Made by a program: the position numbers and the translations under genes
Part shown: one piece after another, positions 6,697 to 8,609 of the stretch
Layout of the letters: each line of letters begins with the position of its first letter
Position numbering within the stretch: the stretch's first letter is position 1
Notes under the pieces: generated by a model
The model's input: only the letters and a program-made list of their open reading frames with translations
What the model was told of the DNA's origin: nothing
Database searches by the model: none
From: Prevotella sp. UBA7782
Lineage (GTDB): Bacteria > Bacteroidota > Bacteroidia > Bacteroidales > Bacteroidaceae
Assembly: GCA_002480935.1 (NCBI GenBank)
Contig: DLDC01000235.1
Coordinates: 2,064-10,672, forward strand
Length of the DNA: 8,609 nucleotides
Direction: 5' to 3'

Positions 6697-6717
6697 GATG
6701 GGTGGGATGGGTGGAAT
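6697..6717 (+). repeat. Second G-run cluster, related to the 11-bp repeat
   Basis: GATGGGTGGGATGGGTGGAAT repeats a GATGGGTG core at a 9-base period and shares the GGGTGGGATG word with the array 60 bases upstream. It has three GGG runs (6700-6702, 6704-6706, 6709-6711) and a GG (6713-6714) with loops of 1, 2 and 1 bases, so a two-layer quadruplex is possible. Confidence 0.5.
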
Positions 6718-6882
6718 AGGAATTGATGCATTTTTCACTGAAGTAGAAGAATGACCCCAAAAATGGTATTGCTAGAAAGATTTCTTAATCCTTCGTGACA
6801 CAGCTGAACCTTACCCTTCCATTCAATGTTCAATAAAACAACAGAGAAGAGCATAACAGTGATAACCTTCTGTTACTGAGGC

Positions 6883-8238
6883 TTATACGGAAGGAGCTTG
6901 AACGGAGAGCGTCATGACCCTCACTGTGTCATGACCTATCTTATATCGATCGTCAGTGCGCTGTCCTATCAGCCATAGAATGTTGTTATGCGCGTCTGTC
7001 ACAACCAGTTGTCGAGACTTATCTATCACGCTCAGCTTTCTGTCGGTCAAGAAGTCGCTCACCAACTTAGAGCCTTTCATGCCGAAGGGCACAAAGCGGT
7101 CGCCCTGAGTTACATGCCTGAGAGTGAGGGGAAAAGCAATTTTGTCTGCATCCAGTGTGGCACGAAGAGCATCTTTGCTGGGCCGGAATGATTCTGAACG
7201 ATTATCTATGGTTATCTTCAGTCGCTGTTTCTCGTTCCATACGTATGTTCCGGGCTCCGGCAATCGCATGGCTTTATGAGATTGTTTTTCTATGGGTGCC
7301 ACCTGCAAGCCTCTGCGTGAAAAAGCCAGCCAATGAGTAGCCGAGCGATATTCCTTGCCAGCGCCGGCATGTAAGTTGGCAGCTATAGCTTCTACCTGAG
7401 CCGGCGTGAAGCCATAAGGCATAAGCAGATGATATAACAGATATTCAGGCGACGGCTCACGCATAAGATTGTCTATGCTGATGGTGAGTATACCTGACGG
7501 CGAGTAGGAGCCAACTCTCTTATCAGCCTCATCAAGAGCCTTCTCTATGATTTTAGTTGCCTCTTGCAAATGATTGATGGTAGCCAGGATATTGTCAGAA
7601 GCATTGCCATTGATTTGCTTCATGAGAGGCAACAGATGCAAGCGTATCTTGTTGCGTGTCACGTCATCGTGCAAGTTGGTGCTGTCGGTTACGTAAGGCT
7701 GGCCCACGCGGTGTAACCAGTTTTCTATCTCTTTTCTGTGCACGCACAAGAGTGGACGGATGATATAGCCGTTGCGTGGTTTGATGCCGGTGAGCCCCAA
7801 CAGGCCTGTTCCCCGCATCATATTCATCAGTACTGTTTCTACAGAGTCGTCGGCATGATGTGCCACACAAATGGCTTCGGCCTCTATATCACGGCGCAGT
7901 TGCTCGAAATAGTTGTATCGAAGATTGCGTGCGGCAAGCTCTATGCTTTGGTGATGAAGGGCGGCATAGCCTTGGGTATCGAAGTGTACGACATGAAAAG
8001 GCACATGCATATTGGCGCACAGGTCACGGCAAAAGCGCTCGTCTCTGTCGCTCTCTGTCCCTCTGAGCCTGAAGTTACAATGCACCGCCTCAATGGCATA
8101 GCCCAATTTATGTAGCACAAGGAGCAGAGTGACACTGTCGGCTCCGCCCGAGAGAGCCACAAGATAGTGCTTATCGGATTGTAAGAGATGATTAACAGAG
8201 ATGTAACTGGCTATCTTCTTTAAAAAGGCGTCTTCCAT
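6883..8238 (-). CDS. tilS: tRNA(Ile)-lysidine synthetase
   Basis: TilS uses ATP to attach lysine to C34 of the CAU-anticodon tRNA-Ile, making lysidine, so that the tRNA reads AUA and is charged with isoleucine; it is essential in nearly all bacteria. The 451-residue length is normal. The N-terminal PP-loop ATPase domain has LSGGADS (29-35) and AHHADDSVETVLMNMMRGTG (126-145), followed by RPLL (161-164) and the substrate-binding stretch DSTNLHDDVTRNKIR (185-199). A helical linker follows, and the C-terminal TilS domain spans about 373-443 (GDRFVPFGMKGSKLVSDFLTDRK region). The ATG at 8238 places the PP-loop at the usual distance from the N terminus. No Shine-Dalgarno is present. An intrinsic terminator for the upstream rlmI-like gene lies 33-70 bases before the ATG, so tilS should have its own promoter, but no good TAnnTTTG box is visible in that short gap. 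Confidence 0.96.
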   Translation of the reverse strand: MEDAFLKKIASYISVNHLLQSDKHYLVALSGGADSVTLLLVLHKLGYAIEAVHCNFRLRGTESDRDERFCRDLCANMHVPFHVVHFDTQGYAALHHQSIELAARNLRYNYFEQLRRDIEAEAICVAHHADDSVETVLMNMMRGTGLLGLTGIKPRNGYIIRPLLCVHRKEIENWLHRVGQPYVTDSTNLHDDVTRNKIRLHLLPLMKQINGNASDNILATINHLQEATKIIEKALDEADKRVGSYSPSGILTISIDNLMREPSPEYLLYHLLMPYGFTPAQVEAIAANLHAGAGKEYRSATHWLAFSRRGLQVAPIEKQSHKAMRLPEPGTYVWNEKQRLKITIDNRSESFRPSKDALRATLDADKIAFPLTLRHVTQGDRFVPFGMKGSKLVSDFLTDRKLSVIDKSRQLVVTDAHNNILWLIGQRTDDRYKIGHDTVRVMTLSVQAPSV

Positions 8239-8269
8239 ATTGTGATGATATTAATGACCCGAGAACCTT

Positions 8270-8307
8270 TAAAAAACGCGCTTCGCCTGAGTAAACAGAC
8301 AAGCGCG
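8270..8307 (-). terminator. Intrinsic terminator of the rlmI-like gene
   Basis: On the minus strand CGCGCTT (8307-8301) pairs with AAGCGCG (8283-8277). An inner extension (CTG/CAG plus two more pairs across a one-base bulge) closes a six-base loop TTTACT. Six T follow directly (8276-8271). It lies 23 bases after the rlmI stop and before the tilS start, so it separates the two transcripts at least in part. Confidence 0.8.
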
Positions 8308-8330
8308 CCCTAAGAAATTAATGATAAAAC

Positions 8331-8609
8331 CTATTCAACGTACAGAACCAATCCCTTCAGATATTCTCCCTCAGGATGATAGATGTTGATGGGATGGTCG
8401 GCGGGCTGATGCAGCTGATGCAAGATGCGCACCTTGCGCCCGGTTTGGGCAGCAGCGGTGAAGACGGCCTGACGGAACTGATCCTTGGTCACTACTTGCG
8501 AACAGCTGAAGGTAAAGAGTATACCCCCTCGCTTGATGCGCTGCAAGCCTTTCACATTGAGGCGTGTATAACCTTTCAGCGCATTGTGTAATGCAGCACG
8601 ATGTTTGGC
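8331..8609 (-). CDS. rlmI: Class I SAM-dependent rRNA methyltransferase, C-terminal end (RlmI-like; 5' end outside window)
   Basis: The last 92 residues are visible; the frame is open to the right edge, so the start lies outside and the internal GTG at 8555 is not a start. The first residues AKHRAALHNALKGY fit the sequence that follows the DPPAFAK catalytic motif of RlmI/RlmK-type methyltransferases. Next come LQRIKRGGILFTFSCSQ, the motif VI strand with FSCS (8499-8510), and the family ending DHPINIYHPEGEYLKGLVLYVE. RlmI methylates C1962 of 23S rRNA to m5C using S-adenosylmethionine. The exact target in this organism is inferred from the family; related members modify other positions. The N-terminal PUA domain expected for the family is not in the window. 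A terminator follows the gene, which ends at a TAG stop 92 bases before tilS. Confidence 0.88.
   Translation of the reverse strand, partial: AKHRAALHNALKGYTRLNVKGLQRIKRGGILFTFSCSQVVTKDQFRQAVFTAAAQTGRKVRILHQLHQPADHPINIYHPEGEYLKGLVLYVE

Larger units (their letters stand above)
6391..6882. other. Gene-free 492-bp intergenic region between convergent kdsB and tilS
   Basis: No credible gene lies here. In order it holds a small GCCG-GCAA-CGGC hairpin with a GNRA-type loop (6403-6414), a degenerate 22-bp-period repeat (6451-6538) overlapping a 13-bp inverted repeat (6478-6524), a 7-bp inverted repeat CATAAAG/CTTTATG (6543-6549 and 6565-6571), three 11-bp G-rich repeats (6614-6646), a second G-run cluster (6697-6717), and then unremarkable sequence to the tilS stop, ending in a weak 6-bp hairpin TAACAG/CTGTTA (6854-6859 and 6870-6875). 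Because both neighbours point inward, this DNA can only carry 3' UTRs, terminators or repeats unless it hides a small RNA. A strong hairpin plus T tract for kdsB is not seen. Confidence 0.7.

Overview
The window looks like chromosomal core DNA from a Bacteroidales bacterium, most likely Prevotella or a close relative. The evidence is the protein style throughout (a Bacteroidetes-type GlgB, a YhcH cupin, a Prevotella-like TilS), start codons that mostly lack a Shine-Dalgarno sequence, and a good match to the Bacteroidetes promoter TTTG-N20-TAnnTTTG. The taxon is inferred from protein resemblance and promoter type, not from a marker gene.

Layout: (1) The 3' end of feoB (ferrous iron permease) runs in from the left on + and ends in a strong intrinsic terminator. 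(2) Four genes follow on the minus strand. In transcription order they are an exported 14-repeat MORN protein, a YhcH/EbgC-type cupin, the glycogen branching enzyme glgB, and a five-helix membrane protein that resembles DUF6057. The cupin and glgB are 2 bases apart and almost certainly co-transcribed; the other gaps are 52 and 111 bases with no clear terminator. (3) A 75-bp divergent control region separates the MORN gene from kdsB (+), the CMP-Kdo synthetase of lipopolysaccharide synthesis. (4) A 492-bp gene-free stretch lies between the converging kdsB and tilS. It holds a degenerate 22-bp-period repeat, a 13-bp inverted repeat and two clusters of G runs. (5) tilS (tRNA-Ile lysidine synthetase) and the 3' end of an rlmI-like 23S rRNA methyltransferase are both on the minus strand, with an intrinsic terminator between them.

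The functions are mainly housekeeping: iron uptake, storage polysaccharide, envelope lipopolysaccharide and RNA modification. No defence system, mobile element, CRISPR array or RNA gene is visible. The least explained parts are the membrane protein, whose last codons lie inside the feoB terminator, the MORN protein next to sugar genes, and the repeat-rich kdsB/tilS intergenic region.
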